Source: Clostridiaceae bacterium (GTDB lineage: Bacteria; Bacillota; Clostridia; Acetivibrionales; DUMC01). From it: DNA of 36,713 nucleotides. The DNA is taken from assembly GCA_012840075.1 (NCBI GenBank), contig DUMC01000191.1, positions 1-36,713 on the forward strand. The letters are read 5' to 3'. The notes under the pieces are model-generated. The model was not told the DNA's origin, ran no database searches, and worked only from the letters and a program-made list of their open reading frames with translations. Below are positions 19,470 through 28,501 of the stretch, piece after piece. A program made the position numbers and the translations under genes. How positions within the stretch are numbered: the stretch's first letter is position 1; every line of letters begins with the position of its first letter.

Positions 19470-19696
19470 TTATAACATCATATATTTATATTAAACTTCA
19501 TTGTATAAAATAAATTTATATAAAATCTATGCTTATTAAAAATATATAAAAATTTCATATTATTTAAAATATTTAGATATATTTAAAACATTTAGATAAA
19601 ATTTATACTTGCTTATAAACAACTTAATATATTAAATAATACTAATACACTTCACATTATAAATATTTCCATAAATTAAGTACTTAAAAAATTTTT

Positions 19697-20398
19697 TTAA
19701 TTTGCAACTTTGACCATGCTATGCCTTATAACTTTATCCTTTAAAATATATCCTTTTTGAAATACTTCAATAATTTCGTTTTCACCGTACCTTTCATCTT
19801 TTACATGCATGACTGCATTATGCAGATTCGGATCAAACTTTTTACCCATTGATTCTATTTCAGTAACATCAAGCCTTTTCAAAATATCTTTAAACTGCCT
19901 GTAAACCATTTCAATTCCTTCTTTTATAACCTTGCTGCCTCCATCTTTTTCAGCAGCATCCAAAGCTCTTTCCAGGTTATCTGCGACGGGAATGAAAGCC
20001 GCCACCACTTCACAGGTGACATCTTTACTTAACTGTTCTTTTTCTCTTTGAGTTCTCTTTTTGTAGTTATCATATTCCGCAGCCACTCTTTTTAACATAT
20101 CCAGATACTCATCGCACTTAGCTTCTGCTTCCTGAAGCTTCTTTTTTAACGTTTCAATTTCATTTATCAACTTTTGATTTTCATTTTCTAAAGAATTCTC
20201 TACTCCTTTTGAAGAATCATTTTCTTCTCCTTCGGAAGAACATTCGGATGAATTTTCAGGCGAACATTCTGTTGAGCTTTCAGGTGAACATTCCGGTGAA
20301 TGTTCGTAAGAACACTCCTCTTGTTTTAAATTTTCAGCTTCTGTGGATAACCTATCTTTTTCTTTTGCATTTTTATCAGTGAGCTTTTTATCCTCCAT
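19697..20398 (-). CDS. grpE: Nucleotide exchange factor GrpE with a cysteine-repeat N-terminus
   Basis: GrpE releases ADP from DnaK. The core is ordinary: a long coiled coil (about 65-115), then the dimer and beta domains ending KVIRHSMVKVAN. The N-terminal region is unusual. Cysteines fall exactly at residues 29, 37, 45 and 53, in an acidic octapeptide repeat of the form ECSPExSS. GrpE tails are normally disordered and acidic, but regular cysteines are not expected. The ATG has only a weak ribosome site (AGAG), and an inverted-repeat element ends nine bases upstream. Translation may rely on coupling with hrcA or on another site. The protein has 233 residues. Confidence 0.95.
   Translation of the reverse strand: MEDKKLTDKNAKEKDRLSTEAENLKQEECSYEHSPECSPESSTECSPENSSECSSEGEENDSSKGVENSLENENQKLINEIETLKKKLQEAEAKCDEYLDMLKRVAAEYDNYKKRTQREKEQLSKDVTCEVVAAFIPVADNLERALDAAEKDGGSKVIKEGIEMVYRQFKDILKRLDVTEIESMGKKFDPNLHNAVMHVKDERYGENEIIEVFQKGYILKDKVIRHSMVKVAN
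20225..20320. repeat. 24-bp tandem repeat inside grpE
   Basis: Four degenerate 24-bp units around GAACATTC encode the octapeptide repeat of the GrpE N-terminus (residues 27-58). Each unit carries one cysteine codon at the same place. Copies have diverged mostly at other positions. Confidence 0.75.
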
Positions 20399-20407
20399 AC
20401 TACTCTA

Positions 20408-20531
20408 GGTTCAGCTTGACTAAAATAATTAGCAATACAATTAGTTAAAGAATTAACCAATTTACTTTTATTTCAACCTTGGTTTGCAAAAAATAATTGT
20501 ATTAACTAATTGTTTTAGTCTAAACTGAACC
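20408..20531. repeat. Inverted-repeat element between hrcA and grpE
   Basis: The arms GGTTCAG...GACTAAAA...AATTAGTTAA and TTAACTAATT...TTTTAGTC...CTGAACC are imperfect inverted copies of about 30-40 bases, with a 12-base insertion in the left arm. The 124-bp element nearly fills the gap. It could be a MITE remnant or a long hairpin in the operon mRNA that sets grpE expression. Confidence 0.65.
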
Positions 20532-20564
20532 TTTGTTCACTCTCCTTTCAATATTTTGTCATTA

Positions 20565-21623
20565 TCATTGGCCTTCTACATCATCTCCAAGTAAATTGCT
20601 TAATTCCCTATTTATTACCTTTCTAATATGATTAAGCGATGCTATTACCTTCGGATAATGCATTCTTCTTGGACCTATAACTCCTATGGAACCTATTATT
20701 TCACAATCAATACTGTAGGTGGCCGTTATCAAGGAAAAATCTTTCAATTCGTCTACCTCATTTTCTATCCCGATTCTCACTTTTATCTCTTCGCCCTGTG
20801 GGCTGTTGAACATCATCGAAGCTAATATATCCTTTGCATTTAGAATGCTTAAAAATTTCTTGGCACGCATCATATCCTGAAATTCCGGAAAGTTAAATAT
20901 ATTTGCAGTTCCGTCAAGGAACACTTCAGCACTGGCAATCTGATTAATACAATCTTCCACACCGTTAATTATAGGATCTATAATGTGCCTGTCTCTTGTC
21001 ATTATTCTCTGCGCATCAAATCTCAAACTCTCTATATTAACCATTTCCAATGTGATTCCTGTTAACCTGTCGCTCAGATAATTTGCAATCACCACTAATG
21101 AATCCAAACTTACACCGGCCCCTATTTTTACCAAACTATTCTTAGCTATTCCTGCATTAGTAAATATTACAATCAATACTTTATCATCTTCAACAAGTAT
21201 AAGCTTTATGGCCTTTATGATACTTCTATTCATTTGGGGTGTTATTGCCAGTGATGTATATTTTGTAATCTCGGAGATAACTGCAGAAGCCTGCTTTAAT
21301 AACTGTTCAATTTCACTAATCCTTGATCTCAAACTATCTTCTATGCAATCAATTTCATCAGCAGTAAGTTGCCTTTTTGTCATTAGTTGATCAACATAAA
21401 CTCTGTATCCCTTATCAGAAGGAACTCTGCCGGCTGATGTATGAGGTTGCTCAAGCAATCCCATTTCTTCAAGGTCTGCCATTTCATTCCTTATTGTAGC
21501 CGAACTAAGACCGATCTCGTGTCTACGGGCAACAGACCTTGACCCTACAGGTTCTGCAGTGTTGATGTAGTCGTCAACGATGGCTTTCAGTATTTTTCTT
21601 TTTCTGTCATCCAACAACAACAT
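20565..21623 (-). CDS. hrcA: Heat-inducible transcription repressor HrcA
   Basis: HrcA binds CIRCE operators and represses class I heat-shock genes. The N-terminal winged helix contains SRSVARRHEIGLSSATIRNEMADLEEMG. A GAF-like central region and the C-terminal dimer region (GSIGVIGPRRMHY) follow. I start at the ATG giving 352 residues (MLLLDDRKRKIL), which has GAGAGG eight bases upstream. An in-frame GTG eight codons earlier lies inside the CIRCE operator and is unlikely. Position at the head of hrcA-grpE-dnaK-dnaJ is canonical, so it represses its own operon. Confidence 0.97.
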   Translation of the reverse strand: MLLLDDRKRKILKAIVDDYINTAEPVGSRSVARRHEIGLSSATIRNEMADLEEMGLLEQPHTSAGRVPSDKGYRVYVDQLMTKRQLTADEIDCIEDSLRSRISEIEQLLKQASAVISEITKYTSLAITPQMNRSIIKAIKLILVEDDKVLIVIFTNAGIAKNSLVKIGAGVSLDSLVVIANYLSDRLTGITLEMVNIESLRFDAQRIMTRDRHIIDPIINGVEDCINQIASAEVFLDGTANIFNFPEFQDMMRAKKFLSILNAKDILASMMFNSPQGEEIKVRIGIENEVDELKDFSLITATYSIDCEIIGSIGVIGPRRMHYPKVIASLNHIRKVINRELSNLLGDDVEGQ

Positions 21624-21640
21624 CACTAACACCTCTCTTG

Positions 21641-21667
21641 TTAGCACTCAACTTAGTTGAGTGCTAA
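21641..21667. promoter_or_regulatory. CIRCE operator
   Basis: TTAGCACTC, nine bases, then GAGTGCTAA is a perfect match to the CIRCE consensus. It sits just downstream of the predicted -10 box and 17 bases before the hrcA start, where bound HrcA would block transcription. Confidence 0.97.
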
Positions 21668-21677
21668 ATATATATTT

Positions 21678-21706
21678 AAAATATCACCAATAGTCCGTTT
21701 TGTCAA
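21678..21706 (-). promoter_or_regulatory. Sigma-A promoter of the hrcA operon
   Basis: On the - strand, TTGACA (21706-21701) is followed after 17 bases by TATTTT (21683-21678). The CIRCE operator begins ten bases further on, the usual geometry for HrcA control. Confidence 0.8.
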
Positions 21707-21716
21707 GAGGTTTTTA

Positions 21717-21855
21717 CGGTGTATCCCCTTACCCTTCAAAAGAGGACATTCCTCATTACATGGGGACATTCCTCTACCCTATAGGAATTACCTGTAACTC
21801 GGAGAGGTGTGTCCACATGCAACCCTCTTGCTCGAGAGGGGTGTGTCCCCTTACC
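21717..21855. repeat. REP-like GGGGACACACC element between hrcA promoter and hemW
   Basis: On the hemW strand the element opens with GGTAAGGGGACACACC, in the first base after the hemW stop. It closes with a second copy, GGTAAGGGGATACACC. Between them lie GGACACACCTCTCC, GAGGAATGTCCCC and GAGGAATGTCC motifs. It is a different repeat family from the GACGGTTCT elements, but shares GGGGAC and the position against a stop codon. Confidence 0.75.
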
Positions 21856-23094
21856 TTATATAAACTCCACAAAAACCTGATTAGCCAAATCCAGCCCTAT
21901 ATCGGTCAATTTTAAATACCCATTTTGTATGCTTATTAATCCTCTTTTTATCAAGTTTTCTATTTTTTTACCATACAAATCAAACAAATCTTTTTCAAAC
22001 TTTTGATTGAATTCATCTATTCTAATTCCCTTAGTCAATCTTAACCCCAGAATCATATACTCACTGATATTGTCCTGTAGCGCCAACACTTCAATGTTCT
22101 TTTTGGGTATTCTGCCATTACTTATTTGAGATATATATCTTTCCGGAACTTCCTCATTATTATACCTTGTTCTTTCAAAGTATGAATGGGCCCCTGCTCC
22201 TATCCCTATATACGGTTCCAGATTCCAATATATAAGATTATGTCTGCTTTCAAAACCCGGTTTTGAAAAATTGGATATTTCATAATGGATAAATCCTTTA
22301 TTTTTTAGCGTTGCTATAGTACTGTGATACATTTCTCTATCTATATCTTCATCGGGATATTCTACCTCTCCGTTCCTTATTTTTTTATCTAGCGCGGTGC
22401 CTTCTTCGACTTTCAAGCTATAACATGACAAATGAGTAATTCTCATCTTCGTTACATTATCAAGAGTCTCAAACCAATCCTTTAAAGATTGTCCCGGCAG
22501 CCCAAAAATAAGATCTACATTTATGTTGTTGAAACCTACTTTTTTTGCTGCTAAAAGATTTTCTACAAATTCCTCGCATGTATGCACCCTTCCGAGTTCC
22601 ACAAGCAGCCTGTCCTGCCATGCTTGAAGCCCTATACTAAGTCTGTTTATACCTGAATCTTTATATTCAACAAGTTTTTCCTGTGACAAGGTCCCGGGAT
22701 TTGCTTCGATTGTGATTTCAGCATTTTCTTCTACATCAAAAACCTTTCTGCACTTCTTCAAAACTTTCGTTATATATTCAGAGGGGAGATAAGACGGTGT
22801 CCCACCTCCTATATAAATCGATTTCACCCTGTACTTATTTTTATTAACAATGTTGTCATAATATTCAATTTCTTTTTCCAAAGCCTCGCAATATTCAGGT
22901 ATTATATCATTTTTCGATGCATAGGAGTTAAAATCGCAGTAATAGCACTTAGATTTGCAAAAGGGTATGTGAATGTACAATCCCAACTCTTTAGCATCCT
23001 TCTCATTCTTCTCATTTATATTAGCCGGCTCATAGATATTGTCTTTCATTTCGGTTTCATTCATCTTTTGGCACGCCGTCCTTTTGAATGTCAT
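21856..23094 (-). CDS. hemW: HemW-like radical SAM protein
   Basis: HemW is a haem-binding radical SAM protein thought to help insert haem; it was long misannotated as coproporphyrinogen dehydrogenase. The iron-sulfur cysteines CKSKCYYC are at residues 46-53 (CxxxCxxC, followed by DFNSY). The HNLIYWN motif, used to separate HemW from true HemN, is present. The N-terminus before LGLYIHIPFC is about 36 residues and probably overlong. The first ATG, 10 bases after lepA, lacks a good ribosome site, and an ATG at codon 11 is a possible alternative. lepA-hemW-hrcA is the standard order. The stop is followed at once by a repeat element. Confidence 0.93.
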   Translation of the reverse strand: MTFKRTACQKMNETEMKDNIYEPANINEKNEKDAKELGLYIHIPFCKSKCYYCDFNSYASKNDIIPEYCEALEKEIEYYDNIVNKNKYRVKSIYIGGGTPSYLPSEYITKVLKKCRKVFDVEENAEITIEANPGTLSQEKLVEYKDSGINRLSIGLQAWQDRLLVELGRVHTCEEFVENLLAAKKVGFNNINVDLIFGLPGQSLKDWFETLDNVTKMRITHLSCYSLKVEEGTALDKKIRNGEVEYPDEDIDREMYHSTIATLKNKGFIHYEISNFSKPGFESRHNLIYWNLEPYIGIGAGAHSYFERTRYNNEEVPERYISQISNGRIPKKNIEVLALQDNISEYMILGLRLTKGIRIDEFNQKFEKDLFDLYGKKIENLIKRGLISIQNGYLKLTDIGLDLANQVFVEFI

Positions 23095-23104
23095 CTTGAT
23101 ATAA

Positions 23105-24916
23105 TTACGTATCCAGCTTCAATACGCTCATAAACGCCTCTTGAGGGATTTCTACCGTACCTACCTGTCTCATTCGGCGTTTTCCTTCTTTTTGTTTCTC
23201 CAACAATTTCTTCTTACGGGTTACATCTCCGCCGTAGCACTTTGCCAAAACGTCTTTTCTGTACGCTTTTACGGTTTCTCGTGCGATTATCTTTCCTCCT
23301 ATGCTTGCCTGTATAGGGATTTCAAACTGATGTCTCGGGATTACTTCCTTTAACTTTTCTGCCATTTTTCTTGCCCTAGGATAAGCTTTTTCTTTGTGGA
23401 TTATAAATGATAATGCATCGACTACTTCTCCGTTTATCAATATATCTAGCTTAACAAGGTCTGATTTCTTGTAACCAACCAGTTCATAATCAAAAGACGC
23501 ATAGCCTCTGGAACGGGATTTAAGGGCATCAAAAAAGTCATATATTATTTCATTTAACGGCATTTCGTAGTGTATCATTACCCTGCTTTCATCTATATAT
23601 TCCATATTTTTCATTACCCCGCGTCTTTCCTGGCAAAGTTCCATTATATTTCCCACGTATTCGGTTGGTGTCATAATTGTAGCATTTACTACCGGCTCTT
23701 CCATTGATTCAATTTCAGTTGGCGGAGGCATATTAGTTGGATTATCTATATATATCACTTCACCGTTTGTCTTAGTTATCCTATAAATAACGCTCGGAGC
23801 AGTGGTTACCAGGTCTAAATCATATTCTCTTTCTAATCTTTCCTGGACAATTTCCATGTGAAGCAATCCTAAAAAACCGCATCTGAATCCTGACCCCAGG
23901 GCAACTGAATTTTCAGGTTCAAAAGTTAATGCTGCATCATTAAGCTGCAGTTTTTCAAGAGCATCTCTTAAATCCCCATACTTTGAACCGTCAGCCGGAT
24001 ATATTCCGCAAAATACCATGGAATTGGCTTTTTTATACCCCGGTAGTGGTTCTTTTGCAGGATTATCTGCTAGAGTTATCGTATCACCAACTCTTGCATC
24101 CCTTACGTTTTTTATACTGGCAGCAATATAGCCAACCTCACCTGCAACCAGCTCATCGCATTGAAATAAGGTATCAGGTCTTAAATATCCCACTTCAGTT
24201 ACTATAAACTCCTTACCGGAGTTCATCATTCTTATTTTGTCTTCTTTTCTCACTTTGCCGTCTTTAATTCTGACAAAAGTAATTACACCCTTATAATTGT
24301 CATAATATGAATCAAAAATCAGAGCCCTCAAAGGTGCATCTTCATTTCCATTGGGAGGAGGAATTCTATTTACAATTTCTTCCAAAACTGCTTCTATATT
24401 AATTTTATTTTTTGCAGAGATTAAAGGAGCGTTTTCCGCTTCAATTCCTATAACATCCTCTATTTCCTTCTTTACATGTTCCGGCTGTGCACTTGGCAAA
24501 TCAATTTTATTAATAATAGGTACTATTTCCAGATTATGCTCAAGAGCAAGATAAACATTGGCCAATGTTTGTGCTTCTATACCTTGCGCAGCATCTACAA
24601 CCAGCAATGCACCTTCGCATGCAGCAAGGCTTCTGGAAACTTCATAATTAAAGTCCACATGTCCCGGAGTATCAATTAAGTTAAAAATATATTCTTCGCC
24701 ATCCGTGTGTTTATGAACCATCCTTACAGCCCTGGCTTTTATTGTAATACCGCGCTCCCTTTCAATATCCATGTTGTCCAGAACCTGGTCCTGCATTTCT
24801 CTTTCCGTTAACAATCCCGTATATTCTATTAATCTGTCTGCAAGTGTAGATTTTCCGTGATCTATATGAGCAATTATGCAAAAATTTCTAATCTTTTTCC
24901 TACGTTCTCCTGCCAT
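23105..24916 (-). CDS. lepA: Translation factor LepA (EF4)
   Basis: LepA is a ribosome-associated GTPase involved in translation initiation and ribosome assembly. GTPase motifs are AHIDHGKST (16-24), the switch [10 protein letters not shown] and NKIDLP. EF-G-like domains and the LepA-specific C-terminal domain (ending [15 protein letters not shown]) follow. I start at [12 protein letters not shown] (603 residues), since AAAGGAAG lies about eight bases upstream. The ATG nine codons earlier has no ribosome site. The upstream neighbour, 25352-33349, is a transport island rather than spoIIP. Confidence 0.98.
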   Translation of the reverse strand: MAGERRKKIRNFCIIAHIDHGKSTLADRLIEYTGLLTEREMQDQVLDNMDIERERGITIKARAVRMVHKHTDGEEYIFNLIDTPGHVDFNYEVSRSLAACEGALLVVDAAQGIEAQTLANVYLALEHNLEIVPIINKIDLPSAQPEHVKKEIEDVIGIEAENAPLISAKNKINIEAVLEEIVNRIPPPNGNEDAPLRALIFDSYYDNYKGVITFVRIKDGKVRKEDKIRMMNSGKEFIVTEVGYLRPDTLFQCDELVAGEVGYIAASIKNVRDARVGDTITLADNPAKEPLPGYKKANSMVFCGIYPADGSKYGDLRDALEKLQLNDAALTFEPENSVALGSGFRCGFLGLLHMEIVQERLEREYDLDLVTTAPSVIYRITKTNGEVIYIDNPTNMPPPTEIESMEEPVVNATIMTPTEYVGNIMELCQERRGVMKNMEYIDESRVMIHYEMPLNEIIYDFFDALKSRSRGYASFDYELVGYKKSDLVKLDILINGEVVDALSFIIHKEKAYPRARKMAEKLKEVIPRHQFEIPIQASIGGKIIARETVKAYRKDVLAKCYGGDVTRKKKLLEKQKEGKRRMRQVGTVEIPQEAFMSVLKLDT

Positions 24917-25351
24917 TCGTTGCTTCCTTTCATAAAAAGTCATTTTTATAATTTTTTATAACTTTCTAATTATATAATGATTATTTTAATTGTATAATGA
25001 TTTATTTTCTATTTTTATATTTTGTTTTACATATTAAAGTTTATATAATAAAATGAATGAATTTGCAAAACAATTACCATACTTTTCAATAAATCCAAAA
25101 AAAATAAAACCATTAATAGGTTTTATTTCTTCAATTGTACTTATTATAACATAATTTAATATTTCATTGAATATATTTAATGAACTTTGGATCAAATATT
25201 ACTTTCATGATACTCTTCACACATTATTCAATTATATTATATTTTTTATGTTTAGGAATATCAATATTATAAGTTTCCCCATTTTAATAAATTGAAAACT
25301 GCCTAATTCTATTCAAATGACTTTTGGTTATATACCCCTAAAATTTATCTG
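24917..25351. other. AT-rich gap between the transport island and lepA
   Basis: About 435 bases hold the terminator of the island (25102-25128) and must hold the lepA promoter. TATAATGATT occurs twice in tandem near 24970-25000. I see no ORF or known leader structure. Confidence 0.5.
25102..25128 (-). terminator. Terminator of the transport island
   Basis: AAATAAAACC pairs with GGTTTTATTT (10-bp stem, 7-base loop). On the - strand it is followed by a run of T. It lies about 220 bases past the stop of the beta-propeller gene. The stem is AT-rich and therefore weak. Confidence 0.55.
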
Positions 25352-26515
25352 TTAAGTACATTTTACTATATCTCCGATATCAAGAATGTACATTTGTCTT
25401 TCACCCGAATGAACTGAATCAATGCAAACCTTATTACCTGCTCTATTCCATCTTGGATGCAGATCACATCTAAGCTCACCATGAAATTCAGGCGGGGAAT
25501 AAAAATATCCAATATCATACCTTATATTATTTTCAATATCAAACAATATTAGCGGCCGCATACCTTTTGCATCAGGATACTCATCGGTAAGGATCCATCT
25601 GCCATCCGGCGATACGGTGCAATGTCCGTTTCGATCTAATACACCTTCTCCAATAATTTTTATATCGTCAGTAATATCCTCAATAATATAGTAAGCATTG
25701 CCTTTGTAACCTCTAGCCCATATCAAAATATGGTTATTGTCATACCAGATAAAATGAGAACCATCTAAAATATCGGATACAAAAATGTTTTCTCCATTTA
25801 TATCAGCCGTGCAAAGTCTTGTATAGAAAGATTTTTTGTCTTCTGTATTCCATCTATGTAAAAATATGAATCTTTCATTTGTAGGATTGAAAAGTAGATG
25901 GTTAAACCAGTGAATCGCATCATCCATATTGTCTTGGTGCTTAATAGCTACTATCTCATCCAGACTTATGATCAACTTGTGGTCACCGCTTTCCAAATCC
26001 ATAATATATATACCATCATCATCCGGATGCTTTTGTTCTATCCTCCAATCCCGTAAGCCATTATAACCATAACCGGGACGAGTGATTGCAAGCCTTGAAA
26101 AATTTAAGCTAAGAGCTTTTTTCCCGTCGTTTGATAAAGTATAAATCGGTCTGGGAAGAACCTTTCTTTTTCCGGTTTCCACATCAATTATTATTGATAC
26201 AAAGCGATCACCAATTCTATCATTATGTATAACCCTTGTTTTACTGCCAGGTATCCACTGGAACATAGTTCCTTGCTGCCAGCACCATGCTTTCGAAGAA
26301 GATAGAGGAATGAACTCATAGTCTCTTTGTGTATCAATCATTCCTAGAATAATTTGGTCATCTCCGCCCGGGGACCGATCAATAAAGTCTACCTCATTAG
26401 ATAAGATGTATCGATCCGTTTCATCCCATTGATGTTTATCATAGTAACCAAAAAAATGATGTTTCGGTCCTCTTGTTATCTGGATAGGCTCTATGGATTT
26501 AATTATTTTATTCAT
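25352..26515 (-). CDS. Putative beta-propeller protein of a sugar-uptake operon
   Basis: This 387-residue protein has no signal peptide and looks like a seven-bladed beta-propeller. WD40-like (PD40) blades end in motifs such as SPDGRWILTDEYP and HPRWNRAGNKVCID. Distinctive conserved-looking segments are GPKHHFFGYYDKHQWD (16-31), IHWFNHLLFNP (201-211), FLHRW (218-222), GHCTVSPDG (297-305) and LHPRW (352-356). Histidines 202, 206, 220, 298 and 353 could form a metal or catalytic site. Length and fold recall oligogalacturonate lyase (PL22), but I cannot confirm that family. As the last gene after a solute-binding protein and two permeases, it may act on the imported oligosaccharide in the cytoplasm. 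The ATG has AGGAGAGAG upstream. Confidence 0.6.
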   Translation of the reverse strand: MNKIIKSIEPIQITRGPKHHFFGYYDKHQWDETDRYILSNEVDFIDRSPGGDDQIILGMIDTQRDYEFIPLSSSKAWCWQQGTMFQWIPGSKTRVIHNDRIGDRFVSIIIDVETGKRKVLPRPIYTLSNDGKKALSLNFSRLAITRPGYGYNGLRDWRIEQKHPDDDGIYIMDLESGDHKLIISLDEIVAIKHQDNMDDAIHWFNHLLFNPTNERFIFLHRWNTEDKKSFYTRLCTADINGENIFVSDILDGSHFIWYDNNHILIWARGYKGNAYYIIEDITDDIKIIGEGVLDRNGHCTVSPDGRWILTDEYPDAKGMRPLILFDIENNIRYDIGYFYSPPEFHGELRCDLHPRWNRAGNKVCIDSVHSGERQMYILDIGDIVKCT

Positions 26516-26569
26516 CCTATCTCTCTCCTTTGCTTAGCAATATATTTTTTACTTATAAAAATGATTCCT

Positions 26570-27445
26570 TTATCCCTTCAGTGAGCCAATCATAACCCCT
26601 CTAACAAAATACTTTTGTACAAATGGAAATATAATCAATAGCGGTGCAACTGACAAAACGATTACCCCATATTTAACACCTAGTTTTGCCAATGAAGTAT
26701 CTCCTAAATCACTAGATGTTTCAACCTGAACACGGTTTTGTATTAATATTTCCCTTAACACAAGCTGCAATGGATAAAGATTACGGTCTTTAAGATAAAT
26801 TAATGCATTAAAGAAAGAATTCCAATGTCCCGAACCATAAAATAATCCGATAACCGCTATTATGGAGGTGGATAAAGGAAGTACTACACTGAAAAAATAT
26901 CTAAATTCCCCTGCTCCGTCAACCTCTGCTGCATCATGCAGATCATTTGGAATATTAATTTCAAGATATGATCTTGTAATAAATAAATTCCATTGCGATA
27001 CCGCTACTGGCAACAACAAAGCCCATCTTGTGTTAAGTATTCCCAAATCGCGAACCAATAGATAATTAGGGATCATCCCTGCATTAATAAACATAGTAAG
27101 TACTATAAAGAAAATAATCGCCCTGCGCCCAATCAATTCAGGACGAGTCAAAGCATATGCCGCAGTAATGGTAAATGTTATATTTATAAGTGTCCCAACC
27201 AAAGTATAAAATATGCTGTTAACGTATCCGGTCCAAATAGAACTGTATTTGAAAATAATTTTATAAATAGCCAGAGTAAATTCTTTAGGAAATATTAATA
27301 TTGGATTAGCAGCCACAGCTACAGGAGAACTAAACGATGCCGAAAAAACATAAACAAATGGAAATAAAAACATAACTGCCAATAGGATGAAAATGATTTT
27401 TATTATAATCTGAAAAAAGTCATTACGCTTATTAATTGAAGCCAT
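26570..27445 (-). CDS. CUT1 sugar ABC transporter permease (LplC/YtcP type)
   Basis: This is an integral membrane permease of 291 residues with six predicted helices. The first follows FFQIIIKIIFILLAVMFLFPFVYVF. The EAA loop that docks the ATPase reads AAEVDGAGEFRYFFSVVLPLS. The C-terminus FVQKYFVRGVMIGSLKG is typical of the second permease in this subfamily. I start at the ATG with AGGTG upstream; a GTG three codons earlier is the alternative. It pairs with the permease encoded just upstream. No ATPase gene is present, so a shared MsmX-like ATPase encoded elsewhere is inferred. Confidence 0.93.
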   Translation of the reverse strand: MASINKRNDFFQIIIKIIFILLAVMFLFPFVYVFSASFSSPVAVAANPILIFPKEFTLAIYKIIFKYSSIWTGYVNSIFYTLVGTLINITFTITAAYALTRPELIGRRAIIFFIVLTMFINAGMIPNYLLVRDLGILNTRWALLLPVAVSQWNLFITRSYLEINIPNDLHDAAEVDGAGEFRYFFSVVLPLSTSIIAVIGLFYGSGHWNSFFNALIYLKDRNLYPLQLVLREILIQNRVQVETSSDLGDTSLAKLGVKYGVIVLSVAPLLIIFPFVQKYFVRGVMIGSLKG

Positions 27446-27474
27446 CGATATCACCTACTCATAATTAGAATTTA

Positions 27475-28413
27475 TCACCATAATGATTCCCCACTAGCTT
27501 TTTTAGATACACTATTAAATATGACCAGTAATAATAGATTAATAATAGAGTTAAACAACCCTACAGCCGTAGCAAAACTGTATTGCTGATCTACTAATCC
27601 CGAACGATATACATATGTGCTTATAATATCAGCAGTTTGATAAGTATTTGGAGTATACAATAAAAATACTTTCTCAAATCCCACATTCATTATATTTCCT
27701 AAATTTAACAGCAACAATGTAATAATAGTTGGAAGTATACTTGGTAAACTTATCCTTATCATTTTCTGCCATCTATTCGCCCCGTCAATATCTGCAGCCT
27801 CATATAGAAATGGATCAATGGCTCTTATTGAAGCATAATATATAATTGAATTCCAACCCATTTGCTGCCATATTCCGGAACCAACATATATGGTCCTAAA
27901 CCACTCTGGTTTTCTAAGAAAATCTATTGTATTACCAGTCAACGCTTTTATAACTGCATTAACAAAACCTGTACTCGGAGATAAAAAGTTAACAATTAAA
28001 CCACAAATTATTACGGTCGATATAAAATGAGGAACATAACTTATCGATTGTATAACAGAACGGAATTTTTCTGACTTCAGCTCATTCAAAAACAACGCAA
28101 ATATTATTGGAATGGGAAAACCAAATAGAATGCTATAAAAACTCAATAGAAAAGTATTTCTCACTAATCTAAAGAAATAGATTGAATTAAAAAAGCTTTG
28201 AAAGTGTTTGAATCCTACCCATGGACTGTCCTTATACCCAATAAAAGGATTATATTCCTTAAATGCAATCTGCAGTCCATATATAGGTACATAGCGAAAT
28301 ATTAAAAAATAGAGGATAGTCGGCATCAATAAAAGATATAATGCTATGTTCTTTTTTATGATTCTTCTGCTTGACGAATTCATCAATGATTTTTTGCGCA
28401 TTTCATATGCCAC
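27475..28413 (-). CDS. CUT1 sugar ABC transporter permease (LplB type)
   Basis: This 312-residue membrane permease belongs to the LplB family of complex-carbohydrate importers. After a basic cytoplasmic leader, the first helix is IALYLLLMPTILYFLIF. FRYVPIYGLQIAFKEYNPF is a family hallmark. The EAA loop reads YEAADIDGANRWQKMIRISLPSILP. It starts at GTG with GGAGG nine bases upstream. It lies between the solute-binding protein and the partner permease in one operon. Confidence 0.95.
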   Translation of the reverse strand: MAYEMRKKSLMNSSSRRIIKKNIALYLLLMPTILYFLIFRYVPIYGLQIAFKEYNPFIGYKDSPWVGFKHFQSFFNSIYFFRLVRNTFLLSFYSILFGFPIPIIFALFLNELKSEKFRSVIQSISYVPHFISTVIICGLIVNFLSPSTGFVNAVIKALTGNTIDFLRKPEWFRTIYVGSGIWQQMGWNSIIYYASIRAIDPFLYEAADIDGANRWQKMIRISLPSILPTIITLLLLNLGNIMNVGFEKVFLLYTPNTYQTADIISTYVYRSGLVDQQYSFATAVGLFNSIINLLLLVIFNSVSKKASGESLW

Positions 28414-28501
28414 TTACCCTCACCTCCATATAAACAATTTGATAGAAGAGCCATAGAACTATGTTCTACGGATCTTCTATCATAACCGGCACTTATTACG
28501 A

